Shown here piece after piece: positions 23,919 through 32,921 of a DNA stretch of 64,000 nt (position 1 is its first letter; each line of letters begins with the position of its first letter). The position numbers and the translations under genes are program-made. The stretch is from Allomuricauda sp. NBRC 101325 (GTDB taxonomy: Bacteria; Bacteroidota; Bacteroidia; Flavobacteriales; Flavobacteriaceae). The stretch spans positions 664,649 to 728,648 of the forward strand of contig NZ_BSQF01000001.1 in NCBI RefSeq assembly GCF_030268205.1. The letters are read 5' to 3'. The notes beneath the pieces are model-generated. The model saw only the letters and a program-made list of their open reading frames with translations, did not search any database and was not told the origin of the DNA.

Positions 23919-25220
23919 TTATTCTTTGGTTAAAAATGTGAGTAAGGATTGTGCCTGATTGTATTCAAAAATGGTTTGATAATAGGCCAATTGCTTTTCG
24001 GCATAAGTGGCTTCGGCCATTAATAAATCGGTTGTTTTTTCCAATCCCTCTTTAAATCGGTTTGTACGTATTCTCAATGATTCTTCGGATTGCTCCATAG
24101 CCAATTTTGAGGTCTGGAGCCTGTTCTCCGCGTCTTCGACCAACCGCTTGGTGCGTTGTAGCTCCATAGTACTCTTGGCGACGTATTGTTCGTATTCTTT
24201 CTGTGCTTTTTCATAGTTTGTTTTGCTTTTTCCTGCCTTGGCAAATCGCTGTGATCCTTTAAAAACATCCCAGCTCAAACTTGCCCCAACAATGTATCCT
24301 TTGGAATCTGCCTGAAATATTTGATCATCGTACATTTCATAGCTGGCAAAGGCATTTAACCTTGGTAAAAAGGTCATATTATCCGCTTTCATGTTTGCTT
24401 TGTATGCTTCGGAAACCAAATCCATGGCCTTAACATCCGCTCTGTTTTCCAAAGTGGCTTCAACTTCTTCACCTATATTTTCTGGCAACAATTCTTGGGT
24501 AGGTTCAAAAACAATGTTTCCTTGTTCATTCATTAAAAAAGCCACGTAGTCCGAAGCATTTTTTACATTGCTCTTGGCTGTTTTTAATTGATCTGAAACT
24601 TCGGTCACCCTCACTTTTACTTCCAACAGATCTGCTTTTTGAAGTAACCCCTGATCAAAACTGTTCTGGGCCATGTTCAAGTTGGCGGTTGCTGCATCGT
24701 AGGCTTTTTGCATTACTTCCACAGCGCGATAAGCCAATTGCAATTGACCATAGGCTTTCTGGGCCTCAAAATCGAGATAATCCCTAGTTCTCATGGCTTG
24801 AAGCTCTTTGGCCTCCATAGTGGTTTTGGCTGCTTTTCGCTGATAAAAACCATCCATATTGATCAAAGGTTGCTCCACTGATACCACTGTGGCGAAATTT
24901 TCCACTTGATCGGGATCGTTCAATAAGTCTGGGTTAAAATCGGCTTGGGTTAAAATCCCTTGGTTGAGTTTGGACCCGAACGCCATTAAAGGGTTGGTGG
25001 TTGCCATTCCCGTATGCGATACAGAAATCTGTGGCAAAAAGACAGAATTTGAAAATCTATAGTCGTATTTGGCCATTTTGGCTTCCTGATCGGAAACCTG
25101 AATGCTCGCATTGGACTCTTGCACCCTAGCCAAGACATCATCCAATGAAATCTTCACTTGATCCTGGGCAAAAATCACTTGTGTGAGCACCAATGACATT
25201 AATAAAATAGTTCGCTGCAT
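23919..25220 (-). CDS. TolC family outer-membrane efflux channel
   Basis: This 433-aa protein has a signal peptide (MQRTILLMSLVLTQVIFAQ). Two OEP repeats of long amphipathic helices carry typical segments such as ESNASIQVSDQEAKMAKYD and TYAEKQLAYYQTIFEYNQAQ at the end. It forms the outer-membrane duct of the pump encoded downstream. It is the first gene of the operon; the 5' flank up to 25325 is a plausible promoter region, though no clear -33/-7 pair stands out. Confidence 0.92.
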   Translation of the reverse strand: MQRTILLMSLVLTQVIFAQDQVKISLDDVLARVQESNASIQVSDQEAKMAKYDYRFSNSVFLPQISVSHTGMATTNPLMAFGSKLNQGILTQADFNPDLLNDPDQVENFATVVSVEQPLINMDGFYQRKAAKTTMEAKELQAMRTRDYLDFEAQKAYGQLQLAYRAVEVMQKAYDAATANLNMAQNSFDQGLLQKADLLEVKVRVTEVSDQLKTAKSNVKNASDYVAFLMNEQGNIVFEPTQELLPENIGEEVEATLENRADVKAMDLVSEAYKANMKADNMTFLPRLNAFASYEMYDDQIFQADSKGYIVGASLSWDVFKGSQRFAKAGKSKTNYEKAQKEYEQYVAKSTMELQRTKRLVEDAENRLQTSKLAMEQSEESLRIRTNRFKEGLEKTTDLLMAEATYAEKQLAYYQTIFEYNQAQSLLTFLTKE

Positions 25221-25325
25221 TTTAGTTCATTTTGAGCCAAAATTAGAGCGATGGAATTGTACCCACAGTAACATTGGTTACTTAGGGTTTGGGGAACTTT
25301 TAACTATAGGTTGGGCTGGGAAATA

Positions 25326-25457
25326 CTACTTTTTGCCACTATTCATCATGGCCAAAACGGCGACTACAAGGACCACCACCACAAGGGCGAACAGACCTAT
25401 CATCCAAATGCCATTTTCCCAAACTACCAAGGGAATTATGTTGTTGAGTGTTTTCAT
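25326..25457 (-). CDS. Small membrane protein, 43 aa
   Basis: This is a short frame with ATG at 25455-25457 and TAG at 25326-25328. The protein starts MKTLNNIIPLVVWENGIWM and has one very hydrophobic segment (about 19-37, rich in V, L and A) before a polar NSGKK end. The amphipathic start and single clean span look like a real small membrane protein. It lies between the DUF2892 gene and the efflux operon on the same strand. I do not recognise a family. Confidence 0.55.
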   Translation of the reverse strand: MKTLNNIIPLVVWENGIWMIGLFALVVVVLVVAVLAMMNSGKK

Positions 25458-25546
25458 AATTTATACATGCTTAGCTGATCATAAATTTAATTGTATATGC
25501 TTAGGTCAAAAAATGATAATTGTCATCATACCAGATTCTTAAATAA

Positions 25547-25573
25547 AAAAGCCGCTCTATTCGAGCGGCTTTT
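25547..25573 (-). terminator. Rho-independent terminator
   Basis: GCCGCTC (25551-25557) pairs with GAGCGGC (25563-25569) around a 5-nt loop. An A-run to the left and a TTTT to the right make it usable in both directions. It lies 24 bp after the stop of the DUF2892 gene on the minus strand. Confidence 0.85.
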
Positions 25574-25596
25574 CCATAATCAACCAACCAAAAAAC

Positions 25597-25803
25597 CTAG
25601 TTTTTAGTCTTGCATGTATTTAACCCGAAGAGGGTGTACAATGGACAAAAACTAATTAAACTTGTCAATACAAAAATCGCTGCCAGTGCCAAAAGCACAT
25701 AGGCCAATGTTCCTTTAATTATATTAAAATAGAATAGGGCAACTACTGCCAGTGCCAAAATTATTCGAATCGTGCGGTCTGCTCCGCCCATATTTTTTTT
25801 CAT
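25597..25803 (-). CDS. DUF2892 (YgaP-like) membrane protein
   Basis: This 68-aa protein starts MKKNMGGADRTIRIILALA and has two spans ending SFCPLYTLFGLNTCKTKN. The NMGxxDRxxR start and C-P-L-Y-x-x-x-G motif are diagnostic of the DUF2892 family. The two Cys residues (Cys53 and Cys63) lie just after the second span. It is monocistronic, with its own terminator downstream. It belongs to the surrounding sulfur-gene neighbourhood, but its role is unknown. Confidence 0.9.
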   Translation of the reverse strand: MKKNMGGADRTIRIILALAVVALFYFNIIKGTLAYVLLALAAIFVLTSLISFCPLYTLFGLNTCKTKN

Positions 25804-25989
25804 TTTATATGATTTGTGGATTACTATGCTGTTTCGAAAATTTCAATCTATCTATTCTACATTATTTCAATCTCTTACACCAAAATTAGTATTTATACCA
25901 ACTCTAAATAGTAACATTGGTTACATAGGCCGTATTATTTTTGTCGTAATTTTAAGTTTGACAAAAAATGCACGACATAACCCTATATC

Positions 25990-26862
25990 ATGCAAGATTA
26001 TATTGATGCTTTGACCAGCGGTTTTGTGGGCACACTTAGGTGGACTTGGCGGTCCATTTTGTTCGATGTGCCTTGGTACAACAATTATTTTTGGGGATTG
26101 ATTTTGATTTCGCTTCTTGTTTGGAGTTTGGAAATCCTTTTTCCTTGGCGCAAGGAGCAATCCATTTTCCGAAAGGACTTTTGGTTGGATGCGTTTTATA
26201 TGTTTTTCAACTTTTTCATTTTCGCGATCATCATAAGTGGGGTGTATAAATTCCTTGGAGTACTTTTTAAGGATATGGGTATAAGTGCCACTACTTTAAC
26301 TATTGTTGATATTGCACATTGGCCACAATGGTTGCAATTGGTCGTCTTTTTTATCGTGTTGGATTTTGTACAGTGGTTCACCCATGTGCTTTTGCATAAA
26401 TATCCAGTGTTGTGGCAGTTCCATAAGGTGCACCATAGCGTAAAGGAAATGGGATTTGCTGCCCACTTAAGGTATCATTGGATGGAAAACATCCTCTACA
26501 AACCCCTAAAAACTATTGGGGTAATGATCTTGGGTGGATTTGAACCAGAACAAGCATTTATTGTTCATTTTGCTGCTATTGCCATTGGGCATTTTAACCA
26601 TTCCAATATTAAAATCACCTATGGTCCTTTAAAATATATTCTCAACAATCCTGTGATGCACTTGTACCACCATGCTTACACCATTCCTGAAAGCTCCTAT
26701 GGGGTCAATTTTGGAATTAGTTTGAGTATTTGGGATTACATCTTCAAAACCAATTACATTCCTGAAGACAGTGGGAAAATCGAACTAGGTTTTCCAGGGG
26801 ATAAAAAATTGCCCAAAGGATTTTGGGGTCAACTGGTGTACGGATTCAAAAAGGAAAAGTAG
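25990..26862 (+). CDS. Sterol desaturase / fatty acid hydroxylase superfamily protein
   Basis: This 290-aa membrane enzyme has the superfamily's histidine clusters: H132-x3-H136, H145-x2-H148-H149, H201-x2-H204 and H224-x2-H227-H228. These would bind a di-iron centre for C-H hydroxylation or desaturation of a lipid. Four or more spans precede and surround them. The substrate is unknown; in bacteria, family members act on fatty acids, sphingolipids, hopanoids or carotenoids. It is the only plus-strand gene in this stretch and converges with the rhodanese gene at 27001. Confidence 0.88.
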   Translation: MQDYIDALTSGFVGTLRWTWRSILFDVPWYNNYFWGLILISLLVWSLEILFPWRKEQSIFRKDFWLDAFYMFFNFFIFAIIISGVYKFLGVLFKDMGISATTLTIVDIAHWPQWLQLVVFFIVLDFVQWFTHVLLHKYPVLWQFHKVHHSVKEMGFAAHLRYHWMENILYKPLKTIGVMILGGFEPEQAFIVHFAAIAIGHFNHSNIKITYGPLKYILNNPVMHLYHHAYTIPESSYGVNFGISLSIWDYIFKTNYIPEDSGKIELGFPGDKKLPKGFWGQLVYGFKKEK

Positions 26863-27000
26863 GAGTCAATACTTCGGTTGGGTTGCCTCAAATTATTCAG
26901 GGTTTCTTTAACTAAGGAAGCGTCCTCAGCGCTTTGATGCTCAAAGCTAACCAATGAACGCTCCCTTTCCACAATCACATCGTTGATTCTGTTTGTATTT

Positions 27001-27342
27001 TTAATAGGTCCATCTTCCGTAACCTCCCCTAAGATCATAGATCTTGGTAAAGCCCATGCTGGCCAATTTTCTGGCCGCTTGTTGGCTTCTGTTACCTGAT
27101 TGACAATAGATATAAAGTGGTTTATCCTTTTTGAATTTTGAAAAAGCTGACGCAAATGCAGATCCTTGGAAATAATCAATATTACTGGCACCTTTTATAT
27201 GACCGCCCATGAATTCGGACTTGGTCCTTACATCTACCAATTGCACTTTTCCTTTGGAAATGGCTTCGTGGTATTCCTCTCTGTCCAATATTTGAATTTC
27301 TTCTGGAAGTGTTCCTCCGAACAACATGCTTAATAATGACAT
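27001..27342 (-). CDS. Single-domain rhodanese (cytoplasmic)
   Basis: This 113-aa sulfurtransferase has the rhodanese signatures VQLVDVRTKSEF and GHIKGASNI, and the active-site loop Y-C80-Q-S-G-N-R-S. It transfers sulfane sulfur through a Cys80 persulfide. There is no signal peptide. It lies in the same orientation as a lipoprotein rhodanese and a persulfide dioxygenase-rhodanese fusion, so it probably handles persulfide made in the same pathway. Confidence 0.92.
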   Translation of the reverse strand: MSLLSMLFGGTLPEEIQILDREEYHEAISKGKVQLVDVRTKSEFMGGHIKGASNIDYFQGSAFASAFSKFKKDKPLYIYCQSGNRSQQAARKLASMGFTKIYDLRGGYGRWTY

Positions 27343-27429
27343 ATACTATATTTTATGCCACTAAAGTATCTTGGTTTTGTGTGATGGTCAGTAACGATTG
27401 TTACACAAGATGTTATCTGTGAAAACTTT

Positions 27430-27810
27430 TTAATTTCTTACCCAATCGCTATAACCTCCAGAGTAGTCAAAGACTTTTGTAAAGCCTTTATCTTGAAGAA
27501 TTTTGGCCGCAAACGCACTTCTAGAACCCACCAGACAATACACATAAACAGGCTCATCTTTGTCCAAGGTCTCAATTTGTTTTAAGAAACCACTTTGGTT
27601 GCTCAAATCAAAGTTAACTGCATGGTCAATATGGCCAGCTTTGTATTCCCCTGGGGTTCGTACATCCACAAGTTGCACCTCTTTTCCGATAACTTCGGAT
27701 TTTATGACCTGCTTATCTACCTTGGTGATAGTTTTATCTTGCTGTGATTGACATGAGGCTACATTGGCAAAGACTGCCAAGAAAAATACCCATTTGATCA
27801 ATTGCTTCAT
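27430..27810 (-). CDS. Rhodanese-domain lipoprotein
   Basis: This 126-aa protein starts with a lipoprotein signal ending NVASC (Cys20). The rhodanese domain has VQLVDVRTPGEY and the active loop Y-C92-L-V-G-S-R-S. It is thus a sulfurtransferase tethered in the periplasm or outer membrane. Its ATG lies 6 bp after the stop of the CstB-like gene, so the two are one transcription unit and pair a cytoplasmic with an envelope sulfurtransferase. Confidence 0.92.
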   Translation of the reverse strand: MKQLIKWVFFLAVFANVASCQSQQDKTITKVDKQVIKSEVIGKEVQLVDVRTPGEYKAGHIDHAVNFDLSNQSGFLKQIETLDKDEPVYVYCLVGSRSAFAAKILQDKGFTKVFDYSGGYSDWVRN

Positions 27811-27816
27811 ACCTCC

Positions 27817-29226
27817 TTATTTCAAGGTTGTTGGGCAAACAAAATCGGTCACAGGAATGCCTGCCTTTTTAATGTCGGCAAAACCTCCAGCAACATCTAC
27901 CAAATTATGGATTCCCCTACTTTTAAGAATGGAAGAGGCGATCATACTGCGATATCCGCCTGCACAGTGGACATAAAAGGTTTCCTTCTCTGGGAATTCA
28001 GCTAAGTGGTCGTTTAAATAATCCAAAGGTGTCAAGTGAGCATCTTTAACATGCTCTGCTTGGTATTCCGATTCTTTACGAACGTCAAAAACGGGAACTC
28101 CTTCCTCAACTTTGGTTTTAAATTCTTCCGCATTTACACTAGCTACGGTATCTACTTCTTTCCCTGCTTTTGCCCAAGCTTCAATTCCTCCTTTTAAATA
28201 CCCCAAAGTTTTATCAAAACCAACTCGGGAAAGTCGGGTAATGGTCTCTTCTTCTCTTCCCTCTGGAATCACTAAAAGTATAGGTTGCTCCACATCGGCG
28301 ATCAAGGCACCGACCCAAGGGGCGAAACTACCATCCAATCCAATAAAAATGGAGCGCGGCACATGGCCTTTTGCAAAATCATCCTGATGACGAACATCCA
28401 TTACTACTGCACCTGTTTCGTTGGCCGCAACTTCAAAGGCTTCTGGCGTTAAGGCCTGAGTTCCTCTTTCAATAATGGTGTCGATATCCTCGTATCCCTC
28501 TTTGTTCATTTTAACGTTGAGTGGGAAATATTGTGGTGGTGGCAACAATCCATCGGTTACCTCCTTTATAAATTCATCTCGGGTCATATCGGCCCTTAGG
28601 GCATAGTTCATTTTTTTCTGGTTGCCCAAAGTGTCCACAGTCTCCTTCATCATATTCTTACCACAGGCCGAACCGGCACCGTGGGCTGGATACACAATTA
28701 CATCATCTGCTAACGGTATAATCTTGGTGCGAAGACTATCGAACAAGGTGCCCGCCAACTCTTCCTGCGTCATATGTGCTGCTTTTTGGGCCAAATCAGG
28801 TCGACCTACATCACCCAGAAACAAGGTATCTCCGCTAAATATAGCATGGTCTTTCCCATTTTCATCTTTCAGCAAATAGGTGGTACTCTCCATGGTATGC
28901 CCTGGGGTGTGCAAAGCCGTGATAGTAACTTTTCCCAATTGAAACTCTTGTCCGTCCTCTGCAATGATAGCATCAAATGCGGGTTGCGCAGTTGGACCAT
29001 AAACAATGGGCGCTCCGGTTTCTTTGGAAAGGGTTACGTGACCACTCACAAAATCAGCATGAAAGTGGGTCTCGAAAATATATTTGATGGTGGCTCCAGC
29101 TTCTTCCGCTTTTTTAATGTACGGTTGCACCTCTCTTAGTGGGTCAATAATCGCTGCTTCGCCTTCACTTTCTATATAATATGCCCCTTGGGCCAAACAT
29201 CCTGTATAAATCTGCTCTATTTTCAT
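27817..29226 (-). CDS. CstB-like persulfide dioxygenase-rhodanese fusion (MBL fold)
   Basis: This 469-aa enzyme has three domains. Residues 1-245 are a metallo-beta-lactamase-fold persulfide dioxygenase with T-H54-F-H56-A-D58-F-V-S-G-H and later TPGHTMES and SGDTLFLGDVGRPDL. Residues 255-360 form a rhodanese-like domain without an active Cys (ILLVIPEGREEE). Residues 365-469 form an active rhodanese with H-C421-A-G-G-Y-R-S. This order, including the inactive middle domain, is that of Staphylococcus aureus CstB. CstB oxidises low-molecular-weight persulfides and sulfide to thiosulfate. The HAD-F variant in place of HADH is usual in these fusions. Confidence 0.88.
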   Translation of the reverse strand: MKIEQIYTGCLAQGAYYIESEGEAAIIDPLREVQPYIKKAEEAGATIKYIFETHFHADFVSGHVTLSKETGAPIVYGPTAQPAFDAIIAEDGQEFQLGKVTITALHTPGHTMESTTYLLKDENGKDHAIFSGDTLFLGDVGRPDLAQKAAHMTQEELAGTLFDSLRTKIIPLADDVIVYPAHGAGSACGKNMMKETVDTLGNQKKMNYALRADMTRDEFIKEVTDGLLPPPQYFPLNVKMNKEGYEDIDTIIERGTQALTPEAFEVAANETGAVVMDVRHQDDFAKGHVPRSIFIGLDGSFAPWVGALIADVEQPILLVIPEGREEETITRLSRVGFDKTLGYLKGGIEAWAKAGKEVDTVASVNAEEFKTKVEEGVPVFDVRKESEYQAEHVKDAHLTPLDYLNDHLAEFPEKETFYVHCAGGYRSMIASSILKSRGIHNLVDVAGGFADIKKAGIPVTDFVCPTTLK

Positions 29227-29283
29227 GTAATTGTGGTTTTGGTCAAAAATAAAAATGTGACACCAAAAGTTCAGTGACCAAAG

Positions 29284-31035
29284 TTACAAACTCTTGGTTT
29301 TAGATTGAAAGGATACCTTTCGCTGGATTCCCGTTCGCTCTTTTGGATTGGAACAGCATTCCACCGCATCAAAGGTTTGGGCAAAGAGGTTTTCCTCACC
29401 AAGCACATCAATAATTCCGCTGCTGTATAAAATATCCCTTGTCGGTCCGATTGCACCAGCGATCAAAAATTGAATGCCTTTTTCACCCAGCTCCAAAATA
29501 ATGCGTTCCAACAATACCGTTGCACTGCTATCAATATAATTGATAGGTTCAGCATTGAGGACGACAAATTTTAGTGCCGGGCCTTTCTTTTCAATTTCCT
29601 TATAAAGTTGTTTTTTGAAATAATCCTTGTTCCCAAAATACAATTGGGCGTCAAAGCGCAGAATCAATTTATCATCATCTACCAATACGTCTTCGGAAAA
29701 GCGATTGACATTTTTAAAATAATGGGTATCCTTAATTCGACCCAGAATCGCAATATGGGGATGCGAAATGCGATACACCAACAATAAAAGAGACAACAAA
29801 ACTCCCAAAATTATTCCTTCTATTAATCCAATTGAAAGCGTCATAATGAATGTTGCTATCAACAATAGAAACTCATCCTTTCTATTTTTCCATAGCATTA
29901 AGGGGTATTGTAAATCGATGAGTCCAAAGACGGAAACGATGATGATACCGCCCAATGCTACGGTAGGCAGATTATAGAAAACAGGGGTTAAAAAGAGTAA
30001 AACACCTGCAATAAATATTGAGCTAAACACCAAGGATAAACTGGTTTTGGCCCCTGTTTCATCATTGACTGCGCTTCTTGAAAAACTGCCCGAAACGGAG
30101 AACGACTGAAAAAAGGATCCCAAAATATTGGACAATCCCAATGCCCTGAGTTCTTGATTCGCATCAATTTCATATTCAGGATGTCTTTCTTCCACCGTTT
30201 TTGCAATGGAAATGGATTCCATAAACCCGAACAATGCTACTGTAAGGGCAATAGGCAAAAATTTACCGATTTCGTCCCATTGGGCAACAGGAAGTTCAAA
30301 CTTGGGCAACCCTCTGGGAATTTCACCCACAATTTTGATTCCCTTAGCTTCCAATCCAAAGAAAACAACGGCCAGAATTCCCAAAACAACAATGAGTAAG
30401 GGTATGGGCAATTTCCTGTTGATTTTTCGAAGTGCCACAATCAAAACGATAACTACAATACCCATTGCCAAAGTCAATAGGTTCACATTGCCCAGACTTC
30501 CAAAAATGTTACTTAAAAGCACGTGTATTTTGCCTGATTGGGGCAAACTTACCCCTAAAATGTACTTGAGTTGACCCAATCCAATCAAAATAGCCGCTGC
30601 GGAAGTAAATCCATTGATTACAGGTTTGGATAGAAAATTGACGAACGAACCCATCTTTAAAAAACCAAAAAGCAACTGTACCAATCCGATGAGCAGCGTC
30701 AAGAAAATAACGGCAGAAATGTAAGCGCCCTCTCCAGATAATTGCATGGCTCCGATTCCAGCGGCTACCAACAAAGAATCCATGGCAACTGGACCAACGG
30801 CCAATTGTCTTGAAGTTCCAGTAAGTGCATAGACAAATTGTGGCACCAAAGCCGCGTACAACCCATAGATGGGAGGCATTCCCGCAATCATGGCATAGGC
30901 CATTCCCTGGGGCACCAACATAATGCCCACAGTGATGCCGGCCACTAGATCACCATAAAAATAGGTGCGATTGTAGTTGGACAAAGAAGATAATAAAGGA
31001 AAAATCCTTTTGAGCATCTGATTGGTTTTATGCAA
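29284..31035 (-). CDS. SulP family inorganic anion transporter with STAS domain
   Basis: This 583-aa protein has about 12 membrane spans in the first 425 residues, with the SulP signature in GIMLVPQGMAYAMIAGMPP-IYGLYAAL. A cytoplasmic STAS domain follows (about 440-560, with YIDSSATVLLERI). Family members transport sulfate, bicarbonate or related anions. With thiosulfate-type transport and persulfide oxidation genes nearby, sulfate or another sulfur oxyanion is a reasonable substrate, but the sequence does not settle it. It is transcribed in the same direction as, and 42 bp after, the Crp/Fnr regulator. Confidence 0.93.
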   Translation of the reverse strand: MHKTNQMLKRIFPLLSSLSNYNRTYFYGDLVAGITVGIMLVPQGMAYAMIAGMPPIYGLYAALVPQFVYALTGTSRQLAVGPVAMDSLLVAAGIGAMQLSGEGAYISAVIFLTLLIGLVQLLFGFLKMGSFVNFLSKPVINGFTSAAAILIGLGQLKYILGVSLPQSGKIHVLLSNIFGSLGNVNLLTLAMGIVVIVLIVALRKINRKLPIPLLIVVLGILAVVFFGLEAKGIKIVGEIPRGLPKFELPVAQWDEIGKFLPIALTVALFGFMESISIAKTVEERHPEYEIDANQELRALGLSNILGSFFQSFSVSGSFSRSAVNDETGAKTSLSLVFSSIFIAGVLLFLTPVFYNLPTVALGGIIIVSVFGLIDLQYPLMLWKNRKDEFLLLIATFIMTLSIGLIEGIILGVLLSLLLLVYRISHPHIAILGRIKDTHYFKNVNRFSEDVLVDDDKLILRFDAQLYFGNKDYFKKQLYKEIEKKGPALKFVVLNAEPINYIDSSATVLLERIILELGEKGIQFLIAGAIGPTRDILYSSGIIDVLGEENLFAQTFDAVECCSNPKERTGIQRKVSFQSKTKSL

Positions 31036-31077
31036 AAATAGAATGCCCGTGGGCTATTTTCAGTAACAAAGGCTACA

Positions 31078-31710
31078 CTACAGGTCGGTCACATGGATAT
31101 AACTGCGATGTAACTTTACTTTCTTCATTTTTTCGAGCTTTTTCAATAATCTGGAAACCACCACTCTTGAGGTATGCAGGTCATATGCAATTTCTTGGTG
31201 GGTGCTTCTAATTTTGTCATCGTTGGTCACTTCCACTTTCTTTTTCAGGTAGTCCACCAAACGCTGGTCCAAGTTCTTGAAAGCGATATTGTCCACGGTT
31301 TGCAGTAACTCGTTCAAACGGTTGTGGTAACTATCGAACACATAATTGCGCCACCCTTTGTATTTCCCCATCCATTCTTCCATTTTTTGGACGGGCACCA
31401 TCATGATCTTGGCATCGGTTTCGGTAATGGCTCTAATTTCACTTTTGGTCTGACCCATACAACATGCCATGGTCATCGAACAGGTTTCTCCTTGCTCTAA
31501 ATAATATAAAAGCAACTCATCCCCCTCTTCATCTTCCCGCAATACCTTTATGGCACCAGATAACAACAAAGGAATACTTCGAATGTACTGACCAATATCC
31601 ATAATGGTCTCACCCGCAGGGACTTCCACAATTTTTCCCACCTCAACAATTTCATCGATCAGAGGCTGTTCAAAATAATTACTAAAGGTGCCTAAAAGTT
31701 CTTCTTCCAT
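31078..31710 (-). CDS. Crp/Fnr family transcriptional regulator with effector-domain Cys cluster
   Basis: This 210-aa protein has a cyclic-nucleotide-binding-like domain (about 15-120), a dimerisation helix and a winged helix-turn-helix (about 165-205, with STHQEIAYDLHTSRVVVSRLL). Where cAMP-binding CRP has its phosphate-binding cassette, this protein has E-T-C77-S-M-T-M-A-C83-C84-M-G. There is no N-terminal FNR-type 4Fe-4S Cys set. The cluster suggests thiol or persulfide sensing. It is the first gene upstream of SulP, so it probably controls the sulfur genes below it. Confidence 0.88.
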   Translation of the reverse strand: MEEELLGTFSNYFEQPLIDEIVEVGKIVEVPAGETIMDIGQYIRSIPLLLSGAIKVLREDEEGDELLLYYLEQGETCSMTMACCMGQTKSEIRAITETDAKIMMVPVQKMEEWMGKYKGWRNYVFDSYHNRLNELLQTVDNIAFKNLDQRLVDYLKKKVEVTNDDKIRSTHQEIAYDLHTSRVVVSRLLKKLEKMKKVKLHRSYIHVTDL

Positions 31711-31784
31711 AGTGTAGTTAATGCTGCCCTAAGGTAAGTATTTTAACACAACTGTCCCATGACTGTTAGGGGTATAAAAAAATA

Positions 31785-31807
31785 GACCTGCACTAGTGAT
31801 GCAGGTC
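31785..31807 (-). terminator. Rho-independent terminator of the phosphatase operon
   Basis: GACCTGCA (31785-31792) and TGCAGGTC (31800-31807) pair perfectly around a 7-nt loop. The A-rich run on the left (about 31774-31782) is a U-run for minus-strand transcripts. It lies 41 bp after the last gene of the long minus-strand operon. Confidence 0.85.
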
Positions 31808-31847
31808 CTTGACAAACTAAATTACTGAATTTGAATCTACTTAAACT

Positions 31848-32921
31848 CTATTTTAAGGGAGTTCCCTTTATCTCTTTAGGAATAGGTTGTCCCAATATTT
31901 TTAAAATGGTCGGTGCAAATTGATTGGAGTACAGTTGCTCGTCTTGTTTTACTTCGCCCATGGCCTCTACATCTTTTCCAAAAGTCACGAACCAAACTTG
32001 ACCCGCGCCTTTTACATCACGGCCATGGCCTCTCCAAGTATCCAAAGGTTGGGTTCCCCTCCCGTGGTCGGTGGTGATCATAAAAACGGTCTGATCTTTA
32101 TAGTAATCATCCTGTTGGGTAAATTCCCATAGATCTTTGATCAATGCATCGGTATTGTGAGCCGATTTTAAATAAGCCTGATAATCGCCATCGTGGGCAA
32201 AATCATCGGTTTCGCCATAGGAGATAAAAACCAACTTCGGATGTTCCTTTTTCATGTGCTCCAAAGCATAATGGTGCGTAAAGGCATCCAATCGCACACT
32301 GCCCCAAGGACTCGGAATCTGGTCTTGCAATTCATTTAGGAATTGCTCCTTTTCGGTCAAATCTCCTGTTGCTACTTCAAAACCTGCATTCACAGGAACC
32401 CCAGAACGCTTTTCGTTCACTATAAATGGGAAAACGTCCCAGCTACCAAAGGCCGCCACCTTACCTTTCCCTTCGGATGTATTGTTGAAACGCTCTAAAA
32501 TGGTAGTGTTGGGGTTTTGCATTTTATCATTGCTTCGGATACGGGCATCATCTGCTGTTCCTGTTAAAATTTCGTTGTAACCAGGGTAGGAAAACCACAT
32601 GGAATTGGTCAAGTTTACCTTGCTGCCCAAGTTTCTATTTCCATGTATTTGACCCATTTTCTCCACTTGATTCCAGAAAAAAGGCATCAATGCCACTCTT
32701 CTTTCTGCTGGAGTATCTTTCCAAAAAGCTTCTTTCAACATGTCAACTTCATGGACATAGTCTTTGTTTCCCACCAAAAGGGAATCAGCTCCAGTGAACA
32801 ACTCTTGCCAACGAAAACCATCCAACGTGATCAAAATTACCTTGGTGTCATCCGCACTTTGTGCTTGAATATTGAAAATCGCTGCAAAAGCAGCTATTAA
32901 AAGCAAAATCTTATTTTTCAT
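31848..32921 (-). CDS. Alkaline phosphatase superfamily protein, secreted
   Basis: This 357-aa protein has a signal peptide (MKNKILLLIAAFAAIFNIQAQ). Metal-site segments of the alkaline phosphatase/phosphodiesterase superfamily are visible: ILITLDGFRWQE, the nucleophile region WFSYPGYNEILTG, SYGETDDFAHDGD and ITTDHGRG. It likely hydrolyses phosphate or phosphonate esters in the periplasm. It overlaps the upstream phosphoesterase gene by 11 nt and is the last gene of the susC-led operon. Exact substrate is unknown. Confidence 0.87.
   Translation of the reverse strand: MKNKILLLIAAFAAIFNIQAQSADDTKVILITLDGFRWQELFTGADSLLVGNKDYVHEVDMLKEAFWKDTPAERRVALMPFFWNQVEKMGQIHGNRNLGSKVNLTNSMWFSYPGYNEILTGTADDARIRSNDKMQNPNTTILERFNNTSEGKGKVAAFGSWDVFPFIVNEKRSGVPVNAGFEVATGDLTEKEQFLNELQDQIPSPWGSVRLDAFTHHYALEHMKKEHPKLVFISYGETDDFAHDGDYQAYLKSAHNTDALIKDLWEFTQQDDYYKDQTVFMITTDHGRGTQPLDTWRGHGRDVKGAGQVWFVTFGKDVEAMGEVKQDEQLYSNQFAPTILKILGQPIPKEIKGTPLK

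Noticed and set aside
26829-27191. Minus-strand 120-aa frame overlapping the rhodanese gene and the end of the sterol desaturase gene
   Set aside because: It shares most of its length with the rhodanese in another frame, which has a clear active-site motif. The alternative shows no family features.
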